Shown here piece after piece: positions 26,877 to 35,123 of a stretch of 64,000 nucleotides of DNA. The notes below the pieces were generated by a model. That model did no database searches. It saw only the letters and a list, made by a program, of their open reading frames with translations, and was not told the origin of the DNA. Position 1 is the stretch's first letter, and the number at the start of each line of letters is the position of its first letter. This DNA is from Gammaproteobacteria bacterium LSUCC0112 (GTDB taxonomy: Bacteria; Pseudomonadota; Gammaproteobacteria; Pseudomonadales; Pseudohongiellaceae). Location: assembly GCA_004535785.1 (NCBI GenBank), contig SPIB01000004.1:62001-126000 (forward strand), written 5' to 3'. A program made the position numbers and the translations under genes.

Positions 26877-28125
26877 TAAAGCCGGCTCCCTGATGCTCAT
26901 TGAATTCTGCACCAACATCAGGGGCTGGCTTGTCCAGAATCAGATAGTGTGGAAGTCTGTCCAGATACTTCCATTGCGCCGGGTTTTGCCTGATCCATCG
27001 CTCCGCGAGGCTGACAAGTGTCTGTGTGACTCTGGTGACCGCGTCCTGCAGACGTTCGCCTGTCCGCAACTCAGGCATAAAGGAGGGCTCCATACAGATA
27101 CGTGACCGACCCGCATCTTCGAAGCACACAAATGGATAGATTCTTGCGCGACCCAGTATGGCCAGTACTGCCGGCCCTCGGACAAACCGCGCACGATGCC
27201 CAAAAAATATCACCTCGGTGGTCTCACCAAAGTCGTTGCTTAAATCAAAGAGAATCGAGAGAGTCTGGCCGCCCGCTCTCAGTGCATTGACGATGCATAC
27301 CGGGTTATCTTTGCCATGCATGTATACCTGATGCTCGTCTGCAAGACGCTGACTCAGATTTTTAATGCCCTCGGTTTCACCATCACGACGCAATAAGATC
27401 GTCGGGCGAGCCTCTTGCAATTCATCAGCGATACACTTGAATGCGCCAAAAAAATCGCCCATATGAATGGTCGCCAGCACTCTTGAGTCTTTACATACCG
27501 TTGTCATCGCTGAATAATCAGTCCGCTCGGCCCAGTAAAAATCCGGGATCAATGCGCTGCCTGGATTTTTCTGATGCAGGTGCCTCAGCCGCCTGGCGTA
27601 GTTCCAATACAAATAGAACTGGTTGCTCTGTATGAGTTTTGCAGTTTTTCGTTCAGGTTCCTGCAGAAAATTCGACAATATGTCGACTTTTAGCTGGTGA
27701 TATCCCCGGACGGCTGTAATCTGTAATTGCAGTACAGTCTGCAAGCGGATCAGCAACGTCAGACCCGATCGCACCAGCAGCAAGGGAACAGACGAATTGG
27801 TCAGTCTCCACACCGCGTGTCTGGTCTGCAATGCCAGTTTTTCAGGCAAACTGACAGGTGGCAGTTGTTGATCGGCGTGTTTGAGGATATCGATTACAGA
27901 CGTCAATGCCGCCTTATGTTGTTCAACATTACCGGGCAGGGTCAGCCTGAAACCAAGCTCACTATTCACGATTCCAGGACTACCGGGTATGTCAGGCACG
28001 GCCATCAACAGATTAAAACTGAACGGTTCCAGACGGCCATTCAACATGGCTTCAATTGTTTGAATCAACACTGGCGCGGACTCATCATAGGGGGATTGAT
28101 GACGACCATCGGCGTGTTCAGACAT
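26869..28125 (-). CDS. LpxL/HtrB-like acyltransferase with extra N-terminal domain
   Basis: A 418-residue protein. Residues about 165-400 resemble the LPLAT superfamily of acyl-ACP dependent lipid A acyltransferases: 'RVLATIHMGDFFGAFKCIAD' (His221), 'LSILFDLSNDF' and 'EVIFFGHRARFVRGPAVLAI' (about 304-322), then 'RARIYPFVCF'. The usual catalytic pair is His-x4-Asp/Glu; here the acidic residue is at +3 (HMGD) and +5 is Phe, a real departure. The first 160 residues have no match I recognise. There is no membrane helix or signal. It sits between an ACP gene (8-base overlap) and HlyD (8-base overlap), so it probably takes acyl chains from that ACP. Acceptor unknown: the exported peptides or a lipid. 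Confidence 0.75.
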   Translation of the reverse strand: MSEHADGRHQSPYDESAPVLIQTIEAMLNGRLEPFSFNLLMAVPDIPGSPGIVNSELGFRLTLPGNVEQHKAALTSVIDILKHADQQLPPVSLPEKLALQTRHAVWRLTNSSVPLLLVRSGLTLLIRLQTVLQLQITAVRGYHQLKVDILSNFLQEPERKTAKLIQSNQFYLYWNYARRLRHLHQKNPGSALIPDFYWAERTDYSAMTTVCKDSRVLATIHMGDFFGAFKCIADELQEARPTILLRRDGETEGIKNLSQRLADEHQVYMHGKDNPVCIVNALRAGGQTLSILFDLSNDFGETTEVIFFGHRARFVRGPAVLAILGRARIYPFVCFEDAGRSRICMEPSFMPELRTGERLQDAVTRVTQTLVSLAERWIRQNPAQWKYLDRLPHYLILDKPAPDVGAEFNEHQGAGFNA

Positions 28126-28399
28126 TGGTCAATTCCTCCGCCGTAAAAAGCGACACCAAATCACCCAGAGTGCGCGACTCAGCCATCAAACCTTCATCAG
28201 CTTCACAATCAAAATGGCGTTCCAGTTCAAAAATAATCTCAACCAGTCTCAACGAATCCATCGCCAGATCGGCAATGAGCGTCTGGTCCGTCAGCTCAAC
28301 GTCACCGTCAATGCAAGGTATTGCCTGAATCAGACAACACAGCTTCCTGAACACTTGCAGCCGGGTATTTTCAACGGTTGTTCCTGTCAAATCAGGCAT
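28118..28399 (-). CDS. Acyl carrier protein of the peptide cluster
   Basis: A 93-residue acidic carrier protein. The phosphopantetheine site is Ser49 in 'DLAMDSLRLVEII', with helix II following as in type II ACPs; the Gly of the usual GxDSL is replaced (AMDSL). Its ATG overlaps the FAAL stop by 8 bases and its own stop overlaps the acyltransferase start by 8 bases, so all three are translated as one block. It is the expected acceptor of the fatty acyl chain made by the FAAL and donor to the LPLAT-like enzyme. Not the housekeeping AcpP, which is shorter and sits with fab genes. Confidence 0.9.
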   Translation of the reverse strand: MPDLTGTTVENTRLQVFRKLCCLIQAIPCIDGDVELTDQTLIADLAMDSLRLVEIIFELERHFDCEADEGLMAESRTLGDLVSLFTAEELTNV

Positions 28400-30119
28400 T
28401 TGATCCGGCCTCCATAGGTGAGTGAGTCAAACCGCGAGGCATGATGCTGCTTTTGTTACAGGGGGTTTTCGTCAGGTCGTTGTAGATATCAAGACACAGT
28501 GAACGCACCGGTTTGCCGCTGCTGCTCACAGGAAGGCTGGCAGAAGGCAAAATCAATACTGCATGGGGCGTCACTCCAAAAGTATCGCAAACCAGATTTT
28601 TTAATTGACGCTGCAATTGTCCGATCCCGGTCAGCTGCTGAGTTGGCCTCCGACTGCGATGTTCAGCCAGTATGACAAAAGAATCGACGTTATCGACCTG
28701 GATACCTACCGCAACACAGCGTTGTAGTCCGGTATCCAGAGTCTCCAGTTGCAGGAGTGTTTCGATATCTTCAGCATGCAAGCTGCGTCCACGAACCTTG
28801 ATGACATTTTTAAGACTGCCGGTGAAGTACAAATGACGGTTTACAATAAAACCCAAATCACCTGTGCGGAAATAGGCCCCTCGTCCTTCAATCAGTAAAT
28901 TGAAACTTTGTCTGGATAAAATCGATTGGTGGTAGTAACCGGGTGAGACGGAATCCGATGCTACCCATATTTCGCCAATATCTCCCTCGAGACAAACCAT
29001 TCTCGACACCGGATCAACCACTTTGATGTCGGCATCACCACAGCTGTCACCATCGTCCAGCGCGCCGATACAAACATAATGCTCGTTGCCGTCAACGCCC
29101 GTTGAAAGTCCTACACCTTTAGTGCCACACACAAAAAGTGTCGATTCTGCGAGGCCATAACAAGGGAACCAGGCATCCCGTTTAAAACCTGACTCTGCAT
29201 AACGTCTTTCAAACTGTCGTAATGTCTCTGCAGCGATGCGGTCTGCTCCGCAGTACGCAATTCGCCACTGATCAAGCTGTAACTTTCCAGTCTGATGGCG
29301 ACGTTGCCGGGTACAAAATCCATATGAAAAAGCCGGTCCTCCGGCAATGGTCACATGAAAAGTAGAGATAGCTTCAATCCACAGGCAAGGGTTAGCCAGA
29401 AAATCCGTTGGATTCAGGAAGTAGTTGTGAATACCAGCAAACACGGGTTGCAACACATGGCCAATCAACCCCATATCATGGTGCAGTGGCAACCAACTCA
29501 GTCCGATATCTCGATCTGAACATGAAAACGCCCTGCTGATGGCGGCAAGATTGCTCATCACATTGCCATGTGTGATCACAACGCCTTTGGGATTTGACAT
29601 GGACCCGGATGTGTACTGGATAAATGCAATATCGTCTGCGCAAATCGATGGTCTTACCCACACTTTGTTGAGCTCACCAATATCAATTGGCATCCCGGCA
29701 GGGGTTGTATCGGAAACGACGATGGGGACAGGAAGTAATGCTTGTGCAGGTATCAAACGGGCAATCGCCGAACTGGTCATGATGGCTGCCGCCCGGCTTT
29801 GTACAGCAAGTGTCAGCAGTTGACTCCATTTTTTTCCACGTGGCCTGGCGCAGGGCATTGGCCAGGCACCGGCCAGCAAACAGGCCCAGAAAGAGCGCAC
29901 AAACTCGATATTCTTCTGTTGTATCAGCAGCACCGGCGTGCGATTGAGCCCACAACGCTGCAATTGACACGCCAGCACAAGCGCTTCGTCAAACAGCGAT
30001 TTATAGGTCAACGTGTCAGTACATCTCAGCTCCCTGTCCAGAAAAGAGTAAAGGGGTTTTTCAGGTGTTGCGACAGCGCCTGCTTCCAGCAGGCTGATCA
30101 GATCCCGGTCCTTGGGCAT
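28392..30119 (-). CDS. Fatty-acyl-AMP ligase (FAAL-like)
   Basis: A 575-residue adenylating enzyme. Motifs: 'YTSGSMSNPKGVV' (169-181), the FAAL-typical 'LPLHHDMGLIG' (210-220), 'YGLAEST' (321-327), 'RTGDLGF' (418-424) and a Lys in 'SSSGKPVRS' near the C-terminus. FAALs activate free fatty acids and pass them to a carrier protein instead of CoA; the ACP gene directly downstream fits. The ATG at 30119 has AAGGAA seven bases before it; a GTG eight codons earlier is possible. First gene of the peptide-export operon. It is divergent from the di-iron gene across an AT-rich 258-base region. Confidence 0.9.
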   Translation of the reverse strand: MPKDRDLISLLEAGAVATPEKPLYSFLDRELRCTDTLTYKSLFDEALVLACQLQRCGLNRTPVLLIQQKNIEFVRSFWACLLAGAWPMPCARPRGKKWSQLLTLAVQSRAAAIMTSSAIARLIPAQALLPVPIVVSDTTPAGMPIDIGELNKVWVRPSICADDIAFIQYTSGSMSNPKGVVITHGNVMSNLAAISRAFSCSDRDIGLSWLPLHHDMGLIGHVLQPVFAGIHNYFLNPTDFLANPCLWIEAISTFHVTIAGGPAFSYGFCTRQRRHQTGKLQLDQWRIAYCGADRIAAETLRQFERRYAESGFKRDAWFPCYGLAESTLFVCGTKGVGLSTGVDGNEHYVCIGALDDGDSCGDADIKVVDPVSRMVCLEGDIGEIWVASDSVSPGYYHQSILSRQSFNLLIEGRGAYFRTGDLGFIVNRHLYFTGSLKNVIKVRGRSLHAEDIETLLQLETLDTGLQRCVAVGIQVDNVDSFVILAEHRSRRPTQQLTGIGQLQRQLKNLVCDTFGVTPHAVLILPSASLPVSSSGKPVRSLCLDIYNDLTKTPCNKSSIMPRGLTHSPMEAGSNA

Positions 30120-30245
30120 AAAGTATTCCTTGTTTTTGGGCACTCACCATTTGGTTATCAAACATCACGTGTTTACCAGTTAAGAATAAACAACAAAAAT
30201 CATCGGTGAAAAATATTTTTCGTGTCACCACACCTGCACATTCCC

Positions 30246-30271
30246 AAGTGTGAACTTGTGCACACTTTTTT
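30246..30271 (+). other. Terminator-like hairpin in the FAAL/di-iron intergenic region
   Basis: AAGTGTG (30246-30252) pairs with CACACTT (30261-30267), followed on the plus strand by a run of T's to 30271. No gene upstream on that strand needs a terminator, so it may act as an attenuator in the leader of the di-iron gene, or be chance in an AT-rich stretch. A 14-base palindrome GAAAAATATTTTTC lies nearby at about 30209-30222. Confidence 0.35.
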
Positions 30272-30377
30272 GTTGCTTTGACTTTTTTTGTAAAAAAATG
30301 CGGGCAAGCAAATGATTCTTCATCTTGAATAATCGTAACCTCAGATTCTTTTTTGTCGAGTGACCCGGCGTTGAAAC

Positions 30378-31381
30378 ATGTCCATTTTTTTGAATTATTC
30401 CAATAATTTTGAGTTGGAAACAACACCAGAGTCTTTTACCCATCATTGTCATGGAAGCATATTGTGGAACCCCCATACAAAAGACCAATCGATGAATTTA
30501 ACATGCGCAAGACTAAACAAAATTGCAGAAAACAAGCGCTGGAATCCTGCGACCGATATCGATTGGATTTTCAGAACTGGCAACCAGCAGTTCCCTTGTA
30601 TCCCGGATGCAAATCCCCTCGTCGGGTTTGATGAGTATGAAAAACTGCCAATAGATACGCGGCGCCAGATCAGTTGGCGATACCATAAGATGGAAATCAG
30701 TGAAATTCTGCATGGAGAACAACTGGCGATGTTGTGTGCATCACAATTGATGACACTGATGCCATGTATGGAAAGCAGATTGTTTACCAGCAGACAGGCG
30801 GCTGATGAAGCACGTCACTTCGAATTTTTTCGGGACTATCTGGACTCCGTTGATTTAAGTGTCTGCCCGCCTTCCCCGGCACTCAAACGACTCACTGTCG
30901 AGGCCTTGCAAAGCCCACATTGGGAAATCAAGTTATTGATCTGCCAGGTGCTGATAGAAAGTCTTGCCATGGCCCAATTCAGCCAGCTCGCACGCACCAC
31001 ACAGGTAACCTCACTGCGACAAGGTTTGCGACGCATTCTGGATGATGAAGCCCGACACGTTAAATTTGGCGCTGATTACCTGGCAGCGCACTTTCAACAT
31101 CATAATGCTGACAACATCATAGTGCTGAGCAATTACATAATGTTGGAAATTACATCGTTGAGAAGGCCTTTGAACTGGCCGCGTCCGACAATCATTGTGT
31201 CTCCATCGCCACTCCTCTTTGTTGGGACATCTATAAATTACGCCATCATTTGCGCCGACAACGAATCAACAACCCGGCATTCATACAACAGAGATTCAGG
31301 CAACTTTCTATCAATATCAAGGCGATAGGGCTGATGAGCCCAGCCCTTGAACAACGTCTCAACCGATTTTTACGCAGATAA
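30378..31381 (+). pseudogene. Ferritin-like di-iron protein with a frameshift
   Basis: The frame from 30378 encodes a helical di-iron protein: ligand candidates E114 ('ILHGEQLAML'), E144/H147 ('AADEARHFEFF'), E194 ('VLIESLAMAQF') and E224/H227 ('LDDEARHVKFG'), the four-helix R2-like/AurF-like pattern. This frame degenerates after about 31110 and stops at 31328. The -1 frame from about 31112 continues as convincing protein ('NVGNYIVEKAFELAASDN', '..RFRQLSINIKAIGLM') to a stop at 31381, so one base is gained or lost between about 31100 and 31150. All ligands lie before the lesion. A later ATG (30492) may be the true start, since the first 38 residues look unconserved. A role as acyl-ACP oxygenase or desaturase for the divergent cluster is inferred. 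Confidence 0.65.
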
Positions 31382-31477
31382 CAGTTGCACTACCAATACC
31401 CCTTTCCTTGTTCTACAATCGGGCTCAACGTTTTTAATCAACTACCGCTTGTACAAGCGTTTAAACGAGTTAATGCC

Positions 31478-32242
31478 ATGATCACTTCGCCCGATCTGAA
31501 TGTTACATACCAGCTAGACCACGGTGTTTTTGTGCTGCAGATCAACCGGCCGGACAAAAAGAACGCCCTCACTCAGACCATGTATGCCGCGCTCGCCGAC
31601 GGTATCAAAATTGCGGATCAGCACAGTGAAGTCCGCGTTATTCTGATTCGGGGCACGGAAGGTTGTTTTACCAGTGGCAACGACGTCAATGACTTTGTAA
31701 AAGCGCAGGACATGGGCACCGAGCGTCCCTCTGTGCAGTTTATGAAGGCCATCGCTCTTGCGCGCAAACCGGTGATTGCGGCAGTAGGTGGGATGGCCAT
31801 TGGCATTGGCACCACCATGCTGTTCCACTGTGATCTGGTGTATGCAGCAGAGGATGCGTTCCTGCAACTGCCCTTCACTAATCTGGGCCTGTGCCCGGAA
31901 GCCGGTTCCAGTTTGTTATTGCCACAGATTGTGGGACACCAGCGTGCCAGTGAGTTGCTGTTACTGGGCGAGCGTATTTCTGCGACCAAAGCCAAAGAGT
32001 TTGGCATTGTCAACGAGGTGTTGCCGGCGGCCGGTTATCTGGAACACGCCATGAACAAAGCACACCATCTGGCCAAACTGCCGGCTGACTCCGTGCAAAC
32101 GTCAAAGGCCTTGATGAAGCGCAATCAGGCAACACCGATGAATGAGACCATTCAGGCGGAGTTGTTGCAGTTTTCACGGCTGTTACAGTCACCGGATGCA
32201 CAGGCCATCATTCAGGCATTTCTGAACAAGAAAAAAGCCTGA
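31478..32242 (+). CDS. Enoyl-CoA hydratase/isomerase family protein (crotonase)
   Basis: A 254-residue crotonase-fold enzyme. The oxyanion-hole segments are 'TEGCFTSGNDVNDF' and 'AAVGGMAIGIGTTMLFHCDL'; the position of the second catalytic Glu of classical hydratases falls in 'FTNLGLCPEAGSS' where Glu is retained (PEAGSS). The 3'-end 'KSxALMKRN' stretch is typical of PaaG/isomerase-like members. The frame is open 31 codons upstream from a TTG, but the ATG at 31478 begins the conserved part. It lies 96 bases after the di-iron gene on the same strand; whether it belongs to the acyl cluster or to general beta-oxidation cannot be told. Confidence 0.88.
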   Translation: MITSPDLNVTYQLDHGVFVLQINRPDKKNALTQTMYAALADGIKIADQHSEVRVILIRGTEGCFTSGNDVNDFVKAQDMGTERPSVQFMKAIALARKPVIAAVGGMAIGIGTTMLFHCDLVYAAEDAFLQLPFTNLGLCPEAGSSLLLPQIVGHQRASELLLLGERISATKAKEFGIVNEVLPAAGYLEHAMNKAHHLAKLPADSVQTSKALMKRNQATPMNETIQAELLQFSRLLQSPDAQAIIQAFLNKKKA

Positions 32243-32265
32243 CAGGACATGCCTGGTACTGTGAA

Positions 32266-33036
32266 TCAACCCAGCAAAAAATCGCGCGCAGCGTTAATCC
32301 GCTGCGCCAGATAATCTGAACCACCACGATCAGGATGTAACTTCTGCATCAGTCGCCTGTGCGCCAGGGTGATCTCTTCCGCACTGGCGCCTGCAGACAA
32401 CCCCAGTATCTCCAGCGCCAGTGCTTCCGTCATGTCAGCATCGCTGGCAGAGGCACGCTGACTGCCAGTACTGCTTGCTGCCGCCGCTGGATCCTCACGC
32501 CAGTCCGGATGCATACGATCAAGATAGGCCTCCAGCAATTGCAGGGAATCGGCGTCCTGCTGACAGGCAGTAGCCAGCGCCAGCAACTGCTCCATCGTCA
32601 GTTCCGACAGTTTTTTGTGTTGAAACGCGCCCTGTAGGATCTCTCCATCCATGTTGCCTGTCTGATGATCAAGACTCATGTCCAACCACAAGGTGCGAAT
32701 ACCGGACGCGCCGGGTGTTGTGTTATTGCCCGCCCGGCCCCAATTGCGGTTACTGCCCCACTTGCTGTGGCCCATGCGCAGCAACGGCAACAAGCGGATA
32801 AGCAAGTGCACGTTTCGCAACATAAAACTCAGGATAAAAATAAACGGTGCCAGCAGCGCCTGAATGGGCAAACGCCCCATCACGATCAGGATGACAACCA
32901 CCAACAATAAGGCGGTAATGCCTACCAGCCAACGAAACTGCGACGTGGTCAATGCATAACGATGCTTGAGATTGCGCAGTCCCCACCAGGCCAGCAATGC
33001 CAACAGCAACGGCGCGAGTAAACGAATAATCAACAT
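32266..33036 (-). CDS. Membrane DnaJ-domain protein
   Basis: A 256-residue protein with two or three N-terminal membrane helices (about 4-18, 35-53, 58-75), a cytosolic linker, and a C-terminal J domain with the HPD motif in 'LMQKLHPDRGGSDYLAQ'. This truncated J domain at the very C-terminus resembles DjlA-like or Tim14-like membrane co-chaperones, which recruit DnaK to the membrane. The next gene in the same orientation is a VWA protein 54 bases upstream, probably one transcript. Confidence 0.85.
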   Translation of the reverse strand: MLIIRLLAPLLLALLAWWGLRNLKHRYALTTSQFRWLVGITALLLVVVILIVMGRLPIQALLAPFIFILSFMLRNVHLLIRLLPLLRMGHSKWGSNRNWGRAGNNTTPGASGIRTLWLDMSLDHQTGNMDGEILQGAFQHKKLSELTMEQLLALATACQQDADSLQLLEAYLDRMHPDWREDPAAAASSTGSQRASASDADMTEALALEILGLSAGASAEEITLAHRRLMQKLHPDRGGSDYLAQRINAARDFLLG

Positions 33037-33090
33037 GCGAGTCGGGTGTTCCTTAAATCGGCTGAAAAAAAGTTAACAGCAACAAAAAAC

Positions 33091-33861
33091 CTAACGCTTG
33101 AGCTGGTGACCCAGTAAGCCGACACTGGGATGAGCATGTTTGCTGAAGTCACGTAAGGCGGTCAGCCCACCGCTGGCATACACCGCAACCGCTTTTAACA
33201 GATCACGCAATTGGTCTGCGCTGGCATGATCAAAGGGGGCATAGGCGCCGCCTGACAAGCGCGCCATCTCGGTAAAACAACGCCGCGCGGCCTCGTCATT
33301 GCCTTCCTGAAACATAAACAGCGGCACGTTTAGCAGGCCCAGTTCACCGGCTTTGTGACACAGCACATCGATATTCTCTTCCACACAGTCACCAATATAG
33401 ACCACTGCATGCACCTTTTCCTGTCGGGTTTCCTGCAAGGTATGCTGCAACAGCCGCTCAATTTTGGTGATACCCGCTTCACAGGAAATCCCGGTCATCA
33501 GCCTCAGCAGGCGTTTGGAATCCTGCAACCAGTCGCTGGCTCTGAATTCCGCAAACCCGCGAAAGTATGCCAGCTGTAACTGCAGACCACCCAGAGACTG
33601 CGCACTGGTGAACATCTCTGCCTGCAATTGCATGGCCTGATCCCAGGTAGCACCCCGACTGGCGGTGGCATCCAGCGCAAAGATCAGTCGACCGGCGCGC
33701 CCGTGGGTATTGACTCTGGGCATACTGGCCACTTGCTGTAAAAAGGCGCTGATGTCTTTGCTACCCGCAGGTGCAACCTCGCCGCGCGCTTTTTCAGCGG
33801 GCATCGCCGACGAGGTTTTTTCCGCTTTTTTTAGCGTGAACAGCGCTTTTAAATCTTTCAT
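33091..33861 (-). CDS. VWA-like domain protein, function unknown
   Basis: A 256-residue soluble protein with a basic, Ala/Lys-rich N-terminus and a von Willebrand A-like fold from about residue 55: 'GRLIFALDATASRGATWDQA' carries a MIDAS-like DxTxS, with strands 'HAVVYIGDCVEENIDVL' and 'VPLFMFQEGNDEAARRCF' following. No signal peptide. It lies directly upstream of the J-domain gene on the same strand, suggesting joint work, perhaps in assembling or remodelling a membrane complex; this is inference. Confidence 0.75.
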   Translation of the reverse strand: MKDLKALFTLKKAEKTSSAMPAEKARGEVAPAGSKDISAFLQQVASMPRVNTHGRAGRLIFALDATASRGATWDQAMQLQAEMFTSAQSLGGLQLQLAYFRGFAEFRASDWLQDSKRLLRLMTGISCEAGITKIERLLQHTLQETRQEKVHAVVYIGDCVEENIDVLCHKAGELGLLNVPLFMFQEGNDEAARRCFTEMARLSGGAYAPFDHASADQLRDLLKAVAVYASGGLTALRDFSKHAHPSVGLLGHQLKR

Positions 33862-33905
33862 GGCTTGAGTCCCGCCTGCAAAATTCGAGGCCAGTGTAAC
33901 AAACC

Positions 33906-35072
33906 TTAATAAGACTTGGGCAATCCCAGCACGCGTTCGGCAATGTAATTGAGCACCATTTGCGGGCTGACGGGTGCTATTTTGGGAATCATGATTTCAC
34001 GCAGGTAACGCTCGACGTGATATTCCTTGGCGTAACCGTAGCCACCCAAGGTATTCATGGCGCGCGTGCACGCTTTAAACGCGGCTTCAGCGCTTAAATA
34101 TTTTGCACCATTGGCAAATTGCCCGCAGTCCAGGCCTTGGTCATACAGGCTGGCGGCTTTATACACCATCAGATCGGCAGCCTCCAGCTCACACCAGCTT
34201 TCCGCCAGCGGGTGTTGTATACCCTGATTTTGTCCAATCGGCCGATCAAACACGACTCGCTGTTTTGCATAGTCGGTGGCTTTCGCCAGCGCAGCGCGGC
34301 CGATACCCACTGACTCGGCAGCAATCAGGATACGCTCCGGATTCAGTCCATCCAGCAGATACCGAAAGCCCTTGCCTTCCTCACCAATGCGATCGCTGGC
34401 CGGTATGGGCAGACCGTCAAAAAACACCTGATTGGAATCCACCGCCTTGCGGCCCATCTTTTCAATTTCGGTAATCTGCACAAAGCGTATGTCCAGATCG
34501 GTATAAAACAGCGACAGCCCATCAATGGGTTTTTTACATTGATCAATCGGTGTGGTGCGCGCAATCAGCAATATCTTGTTGGCTTGCTGGGCGGTGGACG
34601 TCCAGACTTTAGTGCCGTTGACCACATACTGTTTACCGTCCCACTGTGCGCGGGTGCTCAGCGCTGCGGTATTGAGCCCGGCATCGGGTTCCGTCACACC
34701 AAAACAGGCAATATCCTTGCCTGCAATCAAGGGGCGTAACATGCGTTCTTTTTGCTCAGGCGTGCCGTGTTTGACAATCGGGTGCGGTCCAAAAATATTC
34801 AGATGAATCGAGGAACAAGCTGCAAATGCGCCGCCGGATTCGGCGATGGTTTGCATGAGGATGGACGCTTCCACAATTCCCAGATCGGAACCACCGTATT
34901 CGGTTGGCATAGCGATTCCCAGCCACCCACCCGCCGCCATGGCACGCGTAAATTCATGAGGAAACCGACCATCGTGGTCACGATCAAACCAGTATTTGTC
35001 ATCAAACGGCTGACAGATCTTTTTGACGGCATCGCGGATGGCCAGTTGGTCCTGCGTAAATTCAACATTCAC
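33906..35072 (-). CDS. Acyl-CoA dehydrogenase
   Basis: A 388-residue FAD enzyme that oxidises an acyl-CoA to the 2-enoyl-CoA. Seen: N-terminal helical domain, FAD/substrate motifs 'CFGVTEPDAGLNTAAL' and 'VWTSTAQQANKILLIARTT', and C-terminal 'NTLGGYGYAKEYHVERYLREIMIPKIAPVS'. Length is normal. GTG at 35072 after a GGGGAG site is the best start; the frame extends 11 codons more. It follows the AGCS symporter gene by 51 bases on the same strand, though no functional tie is evident. Chain-length specificity cannot be read. Confidence 0.92.
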   Translation of the reverse strand: MNVEFTQDQLAIRDAVKKICQPFDDKYWFDRDHDGRFPHEFTRAMAAGGWLGIAMPTEYGGSDLGIVEASILMQTIAESGGAFAACSSIHLNIFGPHPIVKHGTPEQKERMLRPLIAGKDIACFGVTEPDAGLNTAALSTRAQWDGKQYVVNGTKVWTSTAQQANKILLIARTTPIDQCKKPIDGLSLFYTDLDIRFVQITEIEKMGRKAVDSNQVFFDGLPIPASDRIGEEGKGFRYLLDGLNPERILIAAESVGIGRAALAKATDYAKQRVVFDRPIGQNQGIQHPLAESWCELEAADLMVYKAASLYDQGLDCGQFANGAKYLSAEAAFKACTRAMNTLGGYGYAKEYHVERYLREIMIPKIAPVSPQMVLNYIAERVLGLPKSY

Positions 35073-35123
35073 GATGTGTGCAGCTCCCCTGCAAACGTAT
35101 TGCAAAAAGCGGTTCAGAAAACT

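Noticed and set aside
30270-30310. A TTGACT box as a -35 for the di-iron gene
   Set aside because: No acceptable -10 lies 16-18 bases downstream; the match is likely chance in an AT-rich stretch.
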